A DNA stretch of 64,000 bases from Marinobacter vinifirmus (GCF_002258215.1 NZ_NEFY01000006.1:124001-188000), one strand, 5' to 3'. Shown: positions 1 through 13,474, counted from the first letter of the stretch. Numbers and translations are program-made. The notes: generated by a model not told the origin, from the letters alone.

Positions 1-49
1 GCAGGTCATCGAGCGCTGGATGGAGCTGGAAGAGCAGGCGGGGCAGTAG
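1..49 (+). CDS. 3' end of an unidentified gene (partial)
   Basis: Only the last 15 codons and a TAG stop at 47-49 are inside the window. The readable tail is rich in Glu and Leu (..RWMELEEQ..), as in a coiled-coil or helical C-terminus. The family cannot be named from this fragment. The stop codon lies inside the loop of the hairpin at 38-58. Confidence 0.5.
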   Translation, partial: QVIERWMELEEQAGQ

Positions 50-65
50 CAGCCCCGCCATCGCC
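38..65. terminator. GC-rich hairpin between convergent genes
   Basis: A perfect 7-bp stem GCGGGGC (38-44) / GCCCCGC (52-58) has a 7-nt loop and lies between the end of the upstream + strand gene and the end of the - strand usp gene. The T-tract is poor on either side, so it is a plausible but not ideal bidirectional terminator. Confidence 0.5.
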
Positions 66-69
66 TTTA

Positions 70-501
70 TCAGTGAATGCGCACTGCTAGGACGTCACAT
101 TCTGTGCCGTGCAGCACACCATTGGCGGTAGAGCCCAACAGCAGCTGGAAACCTTTGCGTCCGTGGCTGCCAACAATCACCAGGTCCACTCCCTGTTCCT
201 TCACCAGCCGGTGAATTTCAGATTCCGGACGGCCAACCGTCACAATCTGGCTGTCCTTGGCCACGCCGTATTGCTCGCCATATTGCCCAAGCTGGTCATG
301 GGCGGCCTTGTCCAGCTGATCCTGCAATTCAGAAAGATCCATGGGGATGTCGCCGCCATAGGCATAGCCGACAGGCTCCACTACGTGAACCAGCAACAGC
401 TCCGCCGCCTGTGACTCGGCAATGGACTTGGCTTTGTTAAGGACCTGCGGTGCTTCTTCGGTCAGGTCGATGGCAACCAGAACTTTCTTGTAGGTGGACA
501 T
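70..501 (-). CDS. Universal stress protein (UspA family)
   Basis: This is a 143-residue single-domain UspA-fold protein, the usual length of the family. It opens with KKVLVAIDLTEEA, the first beta strand carrying the family's nucleotide-proximal Asp. It ends with the G-X2-G-X9-G-(S/T) ATP-binding pattern of ATP-binding Usps (VGSHGRKGFQLLLGSTANGV). A longer reading frame runs upstream, but AAGGAG lies nine bases before the ATG at 501, which decides the start. Such proteins are cytoplasmic and are induced by starvation or low oxygen; the exact role here is unknown. It is a monocistronic gene, convergent with the gene at the left edge. Confidence 0.9.
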   Translation of the reverse strand: MSTYKKVLVAIDLTEEAPQVLNKAKSIAESQAAELLLVHVVEPVGYAYGGDIPMDLSELQDQLDKAAHDQLGQYGEQYGVAKDSQIVTVGRPESEIHRLVKEQGVDLVIVGSHGRKGFQLLLGSTANGVLHGTECDVLAVRIH

Positions 502-608
502 GGGGTCTTGCTCCTTCGCGCTGGGAAATAATCCTGAATGACTCTGGATTGTATACCAATCAAGTGTATAGCCATTCTGACCGGCATCAAGCGGAAAGGG
601 AAGTTTTT

Positions 609-641
609 GGCCGGCGGGCAATGAGTTAACCCGGCCGGCCA
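609..641. terminator. GC-rich inverted repeat between two - strand genes
   Basis: GGCCGGCGGG and CCCGGCCGGCC form a near-perfect stem around an 11-base loop, just after the stop of the gene at 650-1468. There is no T-tract on the - strand, so termination is only suggested. Confidence 0.3.
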
Positions 642-649
642 GGCAGTAA

Positions 650-1468
650 TCAGGAGTTATTGCGGAGCATTACGATGGCGTCGTCCAGGCCCTGGATAAT
701 GCCTTTTGAGTAACGGTCGATAATAAAGCTGACGTTGTTATCGTTGTAGTTGATGTAGGAGCCGCGGATGAACTGCCACTTGGCGGCCACATCATCGAGG
801 GCAGTTTTCAGCTCGCCGCTCGCTGAGCCGGAACGGGCCTGAGCCAGGAGTTCATCGAACATCAGCGCCTGCTGGTCAAGCGATACTTCGTTGGCGGCAC
901 CCTGGAACGTCTGGGATACGGAAGAGTGGGTACGGGCCGCATAGCGGGCCATCATCTGGGCCATCAGGACAGACGCTGAGCGCGCCGATTCGACCTGGGC
1001 ACTGGTTTCGGTTCCGCTGCTTTCCCTGGCGAGGTCATACAATTCCGTAGCGGTATCGTTCATCGACTGCCCCTGATTGGCGAGCTCGGCCATCAGGCGC
1101 AGGTCAGGGTAACCGCGATCCCGTACTTCGTTGATGTTGCTGCGCATCAGGTCCTTGAAGCTGTCGAAGGACCGGTTCAGTTCCTCGACCTGTTCGTCTG
1201 AAAGCACGCCACTGTTGCTGCCGACCACAGAGTTCATGGCGTCGTTGGCGCTATTGATTCCAACCACGACACGGTTGAGCAATTCGGTGTCGGAGGTTGC
1301 GCTGAAGGCGTAGAAGGCGTCCAGCGCCAGGTAGTTGTTGATGCGGAAATCATGAAGGTCTGCGAGGAACTCGTTACCGGATTCCTGTGCCTTGGCGCCG
1401 AATGCGGTAAAGGATAACAGGATCAGGGCAGCCAGAAGTGAGCGGATTCGCAGGTGGGCGTCTTTCAT
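650..1468 (-). CDS. Exported protein of unknown function
   Basis: I do not recognise a family. The 272-residue protein starts with a classical signal peptide (basic MKDAHLRIR, hydrophobic LLAALILLSFTAFG, then AKA-QE). The mature part is predicted largely helical, rich in Ala, Ser, Asp and Asn, with only one Cys-free stretch after another and no visible catalytic motif. This is the look of a periplasmic helical bundle such as a sensor or scaffold domain. CGGAG lies nine bases before the ATG. It stands alone, with its own upstream region of over 300 bases separating it from fadB. Confidence 0.7.
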   Translation of the reverse strand: MKDAHLRIRSLLAALILLSFTAFGAKAQESGNEFLADLHDFRINNYLALDAFYAFSATSDTELLNRVVVGINSANDAMNSVVGSNSGVLSDEQVEELNRSFDSFKDLMRSNINEVRDRGYPDLRLMAELANQGQSMNDTATELYDLARESSGTETSAQVESARSASVLMAQMMARYAARTHSSVSQTFQGAANEVSLDQQALMFDELLAQARSGSASGELKTALDDVAAKWQFIRGSYINYNDNNVSFIIDRYSKGIIQGLDDAIVMLRNNS

Positions 1469-1794
1469 CGGATCAGTCTCCGTAATGCCGTTTTATTATT
1501 GTGGACTAAAGTCTCAGCTCGAAGTTAAAGTAACTAAGCAGCCCAATCAACTAATTTCCGGCGGTTACCGGTACCACTTCACTTTTTTATCATGAGTTTC
1601 TCCGGGTTCCCTGCAGAAACAAATTGACAAACGCTCCGTTTTTTTCCATCGTGTAACCTCACGATTCAAACGACTGTATGAATTTTGGATCGGAAGATCG
1701 GGCAGTGACCGAAATCTCGCTGCACAAACAGCCGGCCCGGCAGTTATTGTCAGCCGGTTGTCAGCAGTTCCAAACACAGACTGGAGATCAGTTG
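1469..1794. other. Intergenic region between a divergent gene and fadB
   Basis: The 326 bases without a gene must hold the divergent promoters of the exported-protein gene and fadBA. A TTGACA occurs at 1624-1629, but no -10 hexamer follows at the usual distance. The frame of fadB stays open upstream to 1678, but the added residues do not resemble FadB. No RNA gene or clear operator is seen. Confidence 0.5.
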
Positions 1795-5150
<3,356 letters not shown>

Positions 5151-5180
5151 CCGGTTATTCCGGATCAGTAACGCTCAATC

Positions 5181-5212
5181 AGGAGGCCCGGCAATTTGCC
5201 GGGCCTTCCTGT
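5181..5212 (+). terminator. Terminator of fadBA
   Basis: A long stem GGCCCGGCA / TGCCGGGCC with AGG/CCT extensions and a short ATT-type loop stands 30 bases after the fadA stop, followed by a short T-containing tract (TTCCTGTTTC). Confidence 0.8.
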
Positions 5213-5287
5213 TTCAGGGATTGTAAAACGGCCCGGAAATCCCAAAAAACGGTGACTGAAATCAAAGAATGGGTTGTTTTGCCATTC

Positions 5288-5316
5288 TTGACCCTGTAAA
5301 ACAGTGAGCCTATACA
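5288..5316 (+). promoter_or_regulatory. Sigma-70 type promoter of topA
   Basis: TTGACC (5288-5293) and TATACA (5311-5316) are separated by exactly 17 bases, about 100 bases before the topA start. Both hexamers are close to consensus. Confidence 0.7.
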
Positions 5317-5417
5317 CAATGGCAGCCCATGTGTTTTCCAGTTGCCTGATTTTTATGCGAGTTTACGGTTCTGTCCAGAACTTGACCGATTGATCGCCAA
5401 GGATACAGATCTCCGAT

Positions 5418-8057
5418 ATGGGTAAAAGTCTCGTTATTGTCGAGTCTCCAGCGAAAGCGAAGACCATCAACAAGTACCTGGGCTCGGATTTTATTGTTAA
5501 GTCCAGTGTTGGCCACATTCGTGACCTGCCAGTCAGTGGCAGTGGTAGCCAGTCAGACCCGAAAGAGCGCGCCAGGCAGGCCGCTGCCACCCGCAAGATG
5601 AGCCCGGACGAAAAAGCCGAGCACAAGAAGCGTAAGGCCCGTGAACAGCTGGTTGCCCGCATGGGGGTGAATCCCGATAACGACTGGAGCGCCCGTTACG
5701 AGATCCTGCCCGGTAAGGAAAAGGTCGTCAGCGAGCTCAAGCGCCTGGCCAAGAATGCCGACCACATCTATCTGGCAACGGATTTGGACAGGGAAGGGGA
5801 AGCCATCGCCTGGCACCTTCAGGAGACTATTGGCGGCGAGCCGGAAAAGTATCGCCGCGTGGTGTTCAACGAAATTACCAAGCGGGCCATCCAGGAAGCG
5901 TTCAAGGACCCCGGGGAGCTGGATAACAACCGGGTAAATGCCCAACAGGCGCGCCGTTTCCTGGATCGCGTGGTGGGTTACATGGTTTCGCCATTGCTGT
6001 GGGCCAAGATTGCCCGGGGCCTGTCAGCTGGCCGGGTTCAGTCGGTTGCCGTGCGCCTGATTGTCGAGCGTGAGCGGGAAATCCGCAAATTCGTGCCGGA
6101 AGAGTTCTGGCAGCTGCACGCAGACCTGACCGCAGAAGGCACCACCGACCCGGTTCGGTTCGAGGTTACCCGCTACAACGACAAACCCTACCGTCCGGTT
6201 AACGATGTTCAGAGCAAAGAGCACGTTGATCGCCTGAAAGCCGGTAGCTTCAAGGTGGCCAAGCGGGAAGACAAACCAACCCGTTCGCGGCCCTCTGCTC
6301 CCTTTATTACCTCGACACTGCAGCAGGCGGCGAGCAACCGCATGGGCTTCAGTGTCAAGAAAACTATGATGCTGGCCCAGCGCCTGTACGAGGCGGGCTA
6401 CATCACCTACATGCGTACAGACTCCACCAACCTGAGCCAGGATGCCGTAACCGGCTGTCGCGAGTTTATCCAGAAGCAGTTTGGTGATCGCTACCTGCCC
6501 GAGAAGCCCCGGGTGTACGGTAGCAAGGAAGGCGCCCAGGAGGCCCACGAGGCCATCCGGCCTACCGATGTGTCCCGCCGGCCTACCGATATCAGTGGCC
6601 TGGAAAAGGATGCGGAGAAGCTTTACGACCTGATCTGGCGCCAGTTTATCGCCTGCCAGATGGCAGATGCCGAATTCCTGAGCACGTCTATCGTTGTGGC
6701 CAATGGTGACTACGAACTGCGTACCCGTGGTCGCATCGTCAAGTTCGAAGGTTTCCTGAAAGCTGCGCCCCAGTCAGCCAAGAAAGACGAAGACGTGGCG
6801 CTGCCGGACATCAAGGTAGACCAGCCCCTGGACCTGAAGAAGCTGGACCCGACCCAGCACTTCACCAAGCCTTCGCCGCGTTATACCGAAGCCAGCCTGG
6901 TCAAAGAGCTTGAGAAGCAGGGCATTGGTCGCCCTTCCACCTACGCATCCATTATTTCCACCATCCAGGATCGTGGATACGTGCGGCTTCAGAACCGCCG
7001 TTTTTACGCCGAGAAGATGGGCGAGATTGTTACCGAACGGCTGGCAGAATCTTTCCCGAACCTGATGGATTACGATTTTACCGCGCGCCTGGAAGGCGAG
7101 CTGGACGAGATTGCCGAAGGCGACGTTCAGTGGAAGAAGGTGCTGAACGACTTCTACGCCAAGTTCCGTAACCAGCTCGAAAGTGCGGAAAAGACCGACG
7201 GCGGTATGCGGGCCAACACACCCACAGAAACCGATATTCCTTGCCCCAGCTGTGGCCGTAACATGCAGATTCGCGTGGCCAGTACCGGGGTATTCCTGGG
7301 TTGTTCCGGCTATTCATTGCCGCCCAAGGAGCGTTGCAAGACCACCATTAACCTGGTGTCTGGCGACGAAGTGGTCAGTGCCGATGAAGATGTGGAAGGT
7401 GAAGGCGAAACCCGCCTGCTGCGTATGAAGCGCCGCTGTCCGAAATGCGGCACGGCCATGGACAGCTACCTGATTGATGAAAAGCGCAAGCTGCACGTGT
7501 GCGGTAACAACCCCGACTGCTCCGGCTACGAAGTGGAAGAGGGCAGTTTCCGCATCAAGGGCTACGACGGCCCTACGCTGGAATGCGACAAGTGTGGTTC
7601 CGAAATGCAGCTGAAAACCGGCCGCTTCGGCAAGTACTTCGGCTGCACCAACAGCGAGTGCAAGAACACCCGCAAACTGCTGAAGAACGGCGAGCCTGCG
7701 CCCCCCAAAATGGACCCGGTGCCCATGCCGGAGCTGCAGTGCCAGAAGGTAGACGACACCTACGTGCTGCGTGACGGTGCCTCCGGCCTGTTCCTGGCGG
7801 CCAGCAAATTCCCGAAAAACCGGGAAACCCGGCCACCGCTGGTGATGGAAATCAAACCACACCGCAAGGAAATCGACCCGAAATACGATTACCTGATGGA
7901 CGCCCCGGAGAAAGACCCCGAGGGTAACCCGACGGTGATCCGCTACAGCCGGAAGTCGAAAGAGCAGTACGTTATGTCGGAGCAGGATGGCAAAGCCACC
8001 GGCTGGTCCGCCTGGTACGAAAACGGCCGCTGGGTGCCTCGGGACAAGAAGAAGTGA
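5418..8057 (+). CDS. topA: DNA topoisomerase I TopA
   Basis: This type IA topoisomerase relaxes negative supercoils by transient single-strand breaks. The 879 residues comprise a Toprim domain ([14 protein letters not shown] at the start; [12 protein letters not shown] around 120), the central topoisomerase domain with active-site Tyr331 in ITYMRTDST, and C-terminal zinc ribbons with CxxC pairs at about 609 (CPSCG), 675 (CPKCG) and 720 (CDKCG). A topoisomerase C-terminal repeat and a basic tail ending DKKK follow. It is monocistronic, with its own promoter at 5288, and ends at a palindromic repeat. Confidence 0.97.
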   Translation: MGKSLVIVESPAKAKTINKYLGSDFIVKSSVGHIRDLPVSGSGSQSDPKERARQAAATRKMSPDEKAEHKKRKAREQLVARMGVNPDNDWSARYEILPGKEKVVSELKRLAKNADHIYLATDLDREGEAIAWHLQETIGGEPEKYRRVVFNEITKRAIQEAFKDPGELDNNRVNAQQARRFLDRVVGYMVSPLLWAKIARGLSAGRVQSVAVRLIVEREREIRKFVPEEFWQLHADLTAEGTTDPVRFEVTRYNDKPYRPVNDVQSKEHVDRLKAGSFKVAKREDKPTRSRPSAPFITSTLQQAASNRMGFSVKKTMMLAQRLYEAGYITYMRTDSTNLSQDAVTGCREFIQKQFGDRYLPEKPRVYGSKEGAQEAHEAIRPTDVSRRPTDISGLEKDAEKLYDLIWRQFIACQMADAEFLSTSIVVANGDYELRTRGRIVKFEGFLKAAPQSAKKDEDVALPDIKVDQPLDLKKLDPTQHFTKPSPRYTEASLVKELEKQGIGRPSTYASIISTIQDRGYVRLQNRRFYAEKMGEIVTERLAESFPNLMDYDFTARLEGELDEIAEGDVQWKKVLNDFYAKFRNQLESAEKTDGGMRANTPTETDIPCPSCGRNMQIRVASTGVFLGCSGYSLPPKERCKTTINLVSGDEVVSADEDVEGEGETRLLRMKRRCPKCGTAMDSYLIDEKRKLHVCGNNPDCSGYEVEEGSFRIKGYDGPTLECDKCGSEMQLKTGRFGKYFGCTNSECKNTRKLLKNGEPAPPKMDPVPMPELQCQKVDDTYVLRDGASGLFLAASKFPKNRETRPPLVMEIKPHRKEIDPKYDYLMDAPEKDPEGNPTVIRYSRKSKEQYVMSEQDGKATGWSAWYENGRWVPRDKKK

Positions 8058-8059
8058 TT

Positions 8060-8249
8060 CTTTTTTGCCACGAAATCCACTAAAAAACACGAAAAAAGAA
8101 AACTGATTAGCCACGGACACTCACGGACCCACACGGACAAAAGAGAAAACTGTTTTTTTACTGTCCGTGAGAGTCCGTGAGTGTCCGTGGCAAAAAAAAT
8201 CAGTTATCTTTTCTTCACTTTCGTGTTCTTTAGTGGATTTCGTGGCAAA
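8060..8249. repeat. 190-bp palindromic intergenic repeat with CACGGAC units
   Basis: Two long arms are inverted copies of each other (about 8064-8140 and 8161-8248). The outer part reads TTGCCACGAAATCCACTAAA on the left and its exact complement on the right. The inner part has three CACGGAC units at a strict 10-base period (8112, 8122, 8132), mirrored by three GTCCGTG units at 8163, 8173 and 8183. Between the arms lies an A/T-rich loop with seven T. TGATT occurs directly at both borders (8055-8059 and 8250-8254). It fills the space between the convergent genes topA and the hydroxyacid dehydrogenase and could terminate both. It resembles dispersed intergenic repeats of other bacteria, but the copy number cannot be judged here. 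Confidence 0.85.
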
Positions 8250-8252
8250 TGA

Positions 8253-9122
8253 TTACTTCTTACGAAGCCTCTGAATCAGCGAAGACGTATCCCAGCGGTT
8301 TCCGCCCATCTCCTGCACATCTCCGTAGAACTGGTCCACCAGCGCCGTTACCGGCAGTCTGGAGCCGTTTTTGCGGGCTTCTTCAAGGCAGATGCCCAGG
8401 TCCTTGCGCATCCAGTCCACCGCAAAGCCGTGGTTGAATTCGCCGTCGATCATGGTTCCGGAGCGGTTTTCCATCTGCCAGGACTGGGCCGCGCCCTTGG
8501 AAATCACGTCCACCACCTTGCGCACGTCCAGCTCTGCCTGTTCGGCAAAGTGCAGGGCTTCTGACAGCCCCTGTACCAGCCCGGCAATGGCAATCTGGTT
8601 AACCATCTTGGTCTTCTGGCCGCTGCCCACAGGGCCCATCAGGTTCAGGGCCCGGGCGTAGCATTCGAGTACTGGCTTAACCTTGCTGAAATCCTCGGGG
8701 CTGCCGCCGCACATAATCGTCAGTTGGCCGTTTTCGGCACCTTGCTGGCCGCCGGAAACCGGGGCGTCGATAAAGCCCTGGCCCCGTGCACGGGCCGCCT
8801 GTGCCAGTGTCTCGGCAATGCCGGCAGATGCAGTGGTGTGGTCTACCAGGGTGGCTGTGGCCGGGGCGTTGCTGATGATGCCATCGGGGGCCGTGTAGAC
8901 TTCTTCCAGGTCTTTATCGGCGCCCACGCAGGTCAGTACCACGTCTGCGTTGGCGACCGCATCTGCAATGCTGTCACAGGCTTTGCCCGGATACTGTTCG
9001 GCCCACTGACGGGCCTTTTCGCTGGTGCGGTTCCAAACGCTGACGTCATAGCCGGCCCGGGCAAGGTGGCCTGCCATCGGGTGGCCCATTACCCCGAGCC
9101 CGATAAACGCGATAGTTGCCAT
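8253..9122 (-). CDS. 3-hydroxyisobutyrate dehydrogenase family NAD(P)-dependent oxidoreductase
   Basis: This is a 289-residue beta-hydroxyacid dehydrogenase, the usual family length. The N-terminal Rossmann motif is FIGLGVMGHPMAGHL, the substrate-binding motif is DAPVSGGQQGAENG (about 119-132), and the catalytic lysine is in QKTKMVNQ (Lys172). The family covers 3-hydroxyisobutyrate dehydrogenase, tartronate semialdehyde reductase and succinic semialdehyde reductases, and the sequence alone does not fix the substrate. No valine-degradation or glyoxylate gene is adjacent. The ATG is preceded by AGGAGCAG. Transcription is convergent with topA. Confidence 0.85.
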   Translation of the reverse strand: MATIAFIGLGVMGHPMAGHLARAGYDVSVWNRTSEKARQWAEQYPGKACDSIADAVANADVVLTCVGADKDLEEVYTAPDGIISNAPATATLVDHTTASAGIAETLAQAARARGQGFIDAPVSGGQQGAENGQLTIMCGGSPEDFSKVKPVLECYARALNLMGPVGSGQKTKMVNQIAIAGLVQGLSEALHFAEQAELDVRKVVDVISKGAAQSWQMENRSGTMIDGEFNHGFAVDWMRKDLGICLEEARKNGSRLPVTALVDQFYGDVQEMGGNRWDTSSLIQRLRKK

Positions 9123-9174
9123 GATCTGCTCCTGGTTGTTGTCGGATTAGTCGAATTTGTCGTGCCATGATACG

Positions 9175-9204
9175 AAAAAAGCCGCTGGATTCAGCGGCTT
9201 TTTT
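9175..9204 (-). terminator. Terminator of gltA
   Basis: Stem GCCGCTG / CAGCGGC with a 4-base loop is flanked by A6 and T6, so it is an efficient bidirectional intrinsic terminator. It lies 23 bases after the gltA stop on the - strand. Confidence 0.9.
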
Positions 9205-9226
9205 CTGGGTGAACCAAGCTTGCAGC

Positions 9227-10501
9227 TTACTTCTTCGGGTAGTCGCGCTTCGGCGAGCCGGTGTACAGCTGGCGCGGACGGCCGATGCGGTTGGCACCGC
9301 TGACCATTTCGTTCCAGTGAGAGAACCAGCCGATGGTGCGGGACATGGCGAAGATCACGGTAAACATGGAAGTCGGAATACCGATGGCCTTCAGAATGAT
9401 GCCGGAGTAGAAGTCGACGTTCGGGTACAGCTGGCGCTGAACGAAGTATTCGTCTTCCAGGGCAATTTTTTCCAGGCGCTGGGCAATCTTCAGCAGCGGA
9501 TCGTTTTCCAGGCCCAGCTCGCTCAGCACTTCGTGGGCGGTCTGTGCCATTACCTTGGCGCGCGGGTCAAAGTTCTTGTAAACCCGGTGACCAAAGCCCA
9601 TCAGGCGGAAAGGATCGTCTTTGTCCTTGGCCTTGGCGATGAATTTCTCGATGTTGGACTCGTCGCCGATTTCAGCCAGCATGTCCAGAACCGCTTCGTT
9701 TGCACCGCCGTGCGCCGGGCCCCAAAGGGCGGCGATGCCGGAGGCGATACACGCGTACGGGTTGGCGCCGGTGGAGCCCGCCAGGCGTACGGTGGAGGTA
9801 GAGGCGTTCTGCTCGTGGTCAGCGTGGAGGATAAAGATCTTGTCCATCGCGTTGGCCAGAACCGGGTTCGGCTTGTAGTCCTCGCAAGGGGTGCCGAACA
9901 TCATGTACAGGAAGTTCTCGGCGTAGGACAGGTCGTTACGCGGATACATGAACGGCTGGCCCATGGAGTACTTGTAGCACCATGCGGCGATGGTCGGCAT
10001 CTTGGCGATCAGGCGATGGCCGGTAATCTCGCGCTGCTTGGGATCAGCCACATCCATCTGGTCGTGGTAGAACGCAGACAGGGCACCCACAACGCCGCAC
10101 ATAATGGCCATGGGGTGCGCATCACGGCGGAAGCCGTTGAAGAAGTTGCGCATCTGGTCGTGCAGCATGGTGTGGTTTTTGATGGTGTCGTGGAACTGCT
10201 TGTTCTCTTCAGCGCTCGGCAGTTCACCGTTCAGGAGCAGGTAGCATACCTCGAGGAAGTCGGAATGCTCGGCCAGCTGGTCGATCGGGTAACCCCGGTG
10301 CAGCAGGACGCCTTTGGCACCATCGATGTAGGTGATGGCAGATTCGCAGGCTGCGGTAGATACAAAACCCGGGTCGTAAGTGAATACGCCTTCCTGGACG
10401 AGGCCGCGTACGTCTATAACGTCAGGGCCGACGGTGCCGGAGTAAACCGGTAGCTCAATGGACTTGTCTCCCACCGAGAGCGTGGCTTTCCTGTCGGTCA
10501 T
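9227..10501 (-). CDS. gltA: Citrate synthase GltA (type II)
   Basis: It condenses acetyl-CoA and oxaloacetate to citrate, the entry step of the TCA cycle. At 424 residues it is the hexameric, NADH-sensitive Gram-negative type. The expected active-site residues are present: His229 in [11 protein letters not shown], His264 in GPAHGGANE, His305 in GFGHRVYKN and Asp363 in NVDFYSG. The N-terminal beta domain typical of the long form is also present. GGGAGAGC lies just before the ATG. It is transcribed divergently from sdhCDAB from the promoter at 10589-10616 and ends at the terminator at 9175. Confidence 0.97.
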   Translation of the reverse strand: MTDRKATLSVGDKSIELPVYSGTVGPDVIDVRGLVQEGVFTYDPGFVSTAACESAITYIDGAKGVLLHRGYPIDQLAEHSDFLEVCYLLLNGELPSAEENKQFHDTIKNHTMLHDQMRNFFNGFRRDAHPMAIMCGVVGALSAFYHDQMDVADPKQREITGHRLIAKMPTIAAWCYKYSMGQPFMYPRNDLSYAENFLYMMFGTPCEDYKPNPVLANAMDKIFILHADHEQNASTSTVRLAGSTGANPYACIASGIAALWGPAHGGANEAVLDMLAEIGDESNIEKFIAKAKDKDDPFRLMGFGHRVYKNFDPRAKVMAQTAHEVLSELGLENDPLLKIAQRLEKIALEDEYFVQRQLYPNVDFYSGIILKAIGIPTSMFTVIFAMSRTIGWFSHWNEMVSGANRIGRPRQLYTGSPKRDYPKK

Positions 10502-10588
10502 GGTGCTCTCCCGTTTGATTAGCTGTGACAGCTGATTTGCATGTGTAGATGCGCCAGAAAGCGCGTATTATCGCAAAACTGGGCGCAA

Positions 10589-10616
10589 AATATAGGGCGT
10601 CAGCTTTTTTTGTCAA
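10589..10616 (-). promoter_or_regulatory. Sigma-70 promoter of gltA
   Basis: Read on the - strand, a perfect TTGACA (complement of 10611-10616) is followed after 16 bases by TATATT (complement of 10589-10594). The expected transcript leader is about 80 bases. Confidence 0.8.
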
Positions 10617-10767
10617 TGAGCTGGGTGCGAAAAGCACCAAATTAACATCCGGTGTAAATGAGGGATATCCCGAATGACGGCGCTTTTGCCCTGAATTCCG
10701 GTTTGTCAATAATCCTTATAGATGGGGCAGGGCAGCGCCTCGCAAGGCTTTGGCGGTTGTTGCAAGT

Positions 10768-10796
10768 TTGTAATTACCGGGGTGTCTCCTTATAAT
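10768..10796 (+). promoter_or_regulatory. Sigma-70 promoter of sdhCDAB
   Basis: TTGTAA (10768-10773), a 17-base spacer and a perfect TATAAT (10791-10796) precede sdhC by about 190 bases. Confidence 0.7.
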
Positions 10797-10982
10797 CCGT
10801 AGCCCGGAATCGGGGATGCACCGTTTTCTTGCATGCTTCAGCGTAGCAAGCTACCGGGTTGTCATCCGCCCTCCTGAACCAATCGGTTACCGGTATCGTA
10901 CTGATTCTCCGGACCTAACATACCAACCCACCGCCGCCGGTTTTTCCGGTTTCGCGGTACCAAGAGAGAGTGTGAGAGCGCT

Positions 10983-11360
10983 GTGAATAGCAAACGACCA
11001 GTAAATCTCGATCTCGGCAAGTTCCATTTCCCGCTGCCAGCCATTACTTCGATCCTGCATCGTATCAGCGGCATCATCATTTTTGTTGGTGTTGCATTCC
11101 TGATGTACGGCCTGGATCTTTCCCTGTCCGGGGAAGATGGCTTCAACCGGGTTAACGAACTGCTGGACAGCTTCCTGGCAAAGCTGATTATCTGGGGCAT
11201 CCTGTCTGCTCTGCTTTACCACCTTGTTGCAGGTATCAAGCACCTGCTGATGGATGCGGGTATTGCTGAAGAGCTGGAAAGTGGCCGCCTTGCCGCCAAA
11301 ATCACGCTTGTGGTTTCCATTGTTCTCATCATTCTGGCTGGAGTCTGGGTATGGGCATGA
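10983..11360 (+). CDS. sdhC: Succinate dehydrogenase cytochrome b556 subunit SdhC
   Basis: This is one of the two membrane anchors of complex II, holding heme b and the ubiquinone site. The 125 residues include three hydrophobic helices and the family motifs KFHFPLPAITSILHRISGI near the N-terminus and HLVAGIKHLLMD, where the first His of LYH is the likely heme ligand. The start is GTG, preceded by AGAGAGTGTGAGAGC. The gene overlaps sdhD by ten bases, implying translational coupling. Confidence 0.95.
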   Translation: MNSKRPVNLDLGKFHFPLPAITSILHRISGIIIFVGVAFLMYGLDLSLSGEDGFNRVNELLDSFLAKLIIWGILSALLYHLVAGIKHLLMDAGIAEELESGRLAAKITLVVSIVLIILAGVWVWA

Positions 11361-11698
11361 ACAGTGTAACGAATATTGGTCGTAATGGGATTCAGGACTG
11401 GATCATCCAGCGGGTTACTGCCTACGTATTGGCTCTGTACACGCTGTTTCTCCTTGGTTTCTTCGTAACTACAGACGTGGACTACCAGGCGTGGTCTTCC
11501 CTGTACAGCCAGGGTTGGTTCAAGATTTTCAGCCTGCTGGCGCTGTTGTCCATTGCCGGGCACGCATGGGTAGGCTTGTGGACCGTATCCACCGACTACA
11601 TCAAGGCAGCAATGCCGCGCTTCCTGCTGCAGGCAGCCTGCATTCTGGTGATGTTCGTATATGTCGTGTGGGGCATTCAGATTCTGTGGGGGCTTTAA
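11351..11698 (+). CDS. sdhD: Succinate dehydrogenase membrane anchor SdhD
   Basis: The second membrane anchor of complex II has 115 residues with three transmembrane helices. The pattern HAWVGLWTVSTDYIK in the second helix carries the conserved His (heme side) and the Asp-Tyr pair at the quinone pocket. The start overlaps the end of sdhC, and sdhA begins three bases after the stop, so expression is coupled within sdhCDAB. Confidence 0.95.
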   Translation: MGMNSVTNIGRNGIQDWIIQRVTAYVLALYTLFLLGFFVTTDVDYQAWSSLYSQGWFKIFSLLALLSIAGHAWVGLWTVSTDYIKAAMPRFLLQAACILVMFVYVVWGIQILWGL

Positions 11699-11701
11699 TC
11701 G

Positions 11702-13474
11702 ATGGCTAACATCAAAACCATGTCTTACGACGCGATTGTTATCGGTGGCGGCGGGGCCGGTATGCGTGCCGCCCTGCAGCTGACAGAAGCCGGTATCAAC
11801 ACCGCGTGTATCACCAAGGTCTTTCCGACCCGTTCGCACACAGTGTCTGCCCAGGGCGGCATTACCTGTGCGATCGCAAGCGCTGATCCCAATGATGACT
11901 GGCGCTGGCACATGTACGATACCGTCAAGGGCTCCGACTATATCGGTGACCAGGACGCTATCGAGTACATGTGTTCTGTAGGCCCCCAGGCTGTGTTCGA
12001 GCTGGAGCACATGGGCTTGCCGTTCTCCCGTACCGAGCAGGGCCGTATCTATCAGCGTCCGTTCGGTGGCCAGTCCAAGGGTCCGGACAACCCCACCCAG
12101 GCAGCCCGTACCTGTGCCGCCGCTGACCGTACCGGTCACGCCTTGCTGCACACCCTGTACCAGGCCAACCTGAAGGGCGGCACTACCTTCCTGAACGAGT
12201 GGTATGCCGTAGACCTAGTCAAGAACAGCAAAGACGAAGTGGTTGGTGTTGTAGCCATCGAGATCGAATCCGGTGAAGTGGCTTACATCAAGTCCAAGGC
12301 CACCGTTCTCGCTACCGGTGGTGCTGGCCGTATCTACGCCTCTACCACTAACGCCATGATCAACACCGGCGACGGTATCGGCATGGCGCTGCGTGCCGGG
12401 TTCCCGGTGCAGGATATGGAAATGTGGCAGTTCCACCCGACCGGTATTCACGGTGCTGGCACCCTGGTTACAGAAGGTTGTCGGGGTGAGGGGGGTTACC
12501 TGATCAACTCCGAAGGTGAGCGTTTCATGGAGCGCTATGCTCCGAACGCGAAAGACCTGGCTGGCCGTGACGTTGTGGCCCGCTCCATGGTTCTGGAAAT
12601 CCTGGAAGGTCGCGGTTGTGGTCCCGACAAGGACCACGTGCTGCTGAAGCTGGACCACCTGGGTGAAGAAACCCTGAACCTGCGCCTGCCTGGCATCTGC
12701 GAGTTGTCCCGTACCTTTGCGCACGTTGACCCGGTTAAAGAGCCGATCCCGGTTGTTCCGACCTGTCACTACATGATGGGCGGTGTTCCCACCAACGTAG
12801 GTGGCCAGGCCCTGACCCAGGATGAAAACGGCAACGACAAGCCTATTCCCGGCCTGTTTGCCTGTGGTGAAGCGGCTTGTGTATCTGTACACGGCGCTAA
12901 CCGTCTGGGTGGTAACTCCCTGCTGGACCTGGTGGTCTTCGGTCGTGCAGCTGGCCTGCACATTGAAGAGCAGCTGCGTGGCGGCTTCGAGGTTGATGGC
13001 GCCAGCGAAGAAGATATCAAGCGTGCCATGGCTCGCCTGGAGCGTCTGGACAGTGCCTCTGAAGGTGAGGATGTAGCCAAGGTTCGTAAGGATCTGCAGA
13101 ACTGCATGCAGCTGTACTTCGGCGTATTCCGTGACGGCGAGAGCATGGAGAAGGGTATCAAGCTGCTGGAAGAGATTGGCGAGCGTGTTCGCAAGACCAA
13201 GCTGGCCGATACCAGCAAGGCGTTCAACACTGCCCGTATCGAAGCGCTGGAGCTGGATAACCTGTACGAAGTTGCCTACGCAACAGCGAAGTCTGCGATC
13301 GAGCGTAAAGAAAGCCGTGGTGCACACGCCCGTAACGACTTCACCGAGCGTGACGACGAGAACTGGCTGAAGCACTCCATGTACTTCCCGCTGGACAAGC
13401 GTGTTGGCAAGCGTGATGTGAACTTTGCACCGAAAACGGTTCCGACTTTCCAGCCGAAAGTCCGGACCTACTAA
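11702..13474 (+). CDS. sdhA: Succinate dehydrogenase flavoprotein subunit SdhA
   Basis: The catalytic subunit oxidises succinate to fumarate and passes electrons to SdhB. The 590 residues begin with the FAD-binding motif [22 protein letters not shown] contains the histidine that carries covalent FAD (His46). The capping and active-site segments ([24 protein letters not shown]) are complete and the length is normal. It faces the cytoplasm on the inner membrane as part of complex II. Confidence 0.97.
   Translation: MANIKTMSYDAIVIGGGGAGMRAALQLTEAGINTACITKVFPTRSHTVSAQGGITCAIASADPNDDWRWHMYDTVKGSDYIGDQDAIEYMCSVGPQAVFELEHMGLPFSRTEQGRIYQRPFGGQSKGPDNPTQAARTCAAADRTGHALLHTLYQANLKGGTTFLNEWYAVDLVKNSKDEVVGVVAIEIESGEVAYIKSKATVLATGGAGRIYASTTNAMINTGDGIGMALRAGFPVQDMEMWQFHPTGIHGAGTLVTEGCRGEGGYLINSEGERFMERYAPNAKDLAGRDVVARSMVLEILEGRGCGPDKDHVLLKLDHLGEETLNLRLPGICELSRTFAHVDPVKEPIPVVPTCHYMMGGVPTNVGGQALTQDENGNDKPIPGLFACGEAACVSVHGANRLGGNSLLDLVVFGRAAGLHIEEQLRGGFEVDGASEEDIKRAMARLERLDSASEGEDVAKVRKDLQNCMQLYFGVFRDGESMEKGIKLLEEIGERVRKTKLADTSKAFNTARIEALELDNLYEVAYATAKSAIERKESRGAHARNDFTERDDENWLKHSMYFPLDKRVGKRDVNFAPKTVPTFQPKVRTY

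Larger units (their letters stand above)
10502..10982. other. Divergent gltA / sdh control region
   Basis: The 481 bases without a gene hold the gltA promoter, the sdhC promoter, and a leader of about 180 bases before sdhC. The part between the promoters (about 10620-10765) shows no operator I can name. The long sdh leader may be a target for a small RNA or attenuator; no conserved RNA structure was recognised. Confidence 0.5.

Noticed and set aside
550-563. ANR-like sequence upstream of the universal stress protein gene
   Set aside because: Only one half-site is perfect (8 of 10 overall) and no -10 lies at the matching distance.
1627-1643. CAAAC-N5-GTTTT, reminiscent of a PsrA-type site before fadB
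   Set aside because: The spacing is longer than the usual two to four bases and the second half is imperfect; not enough to call a regulator site.
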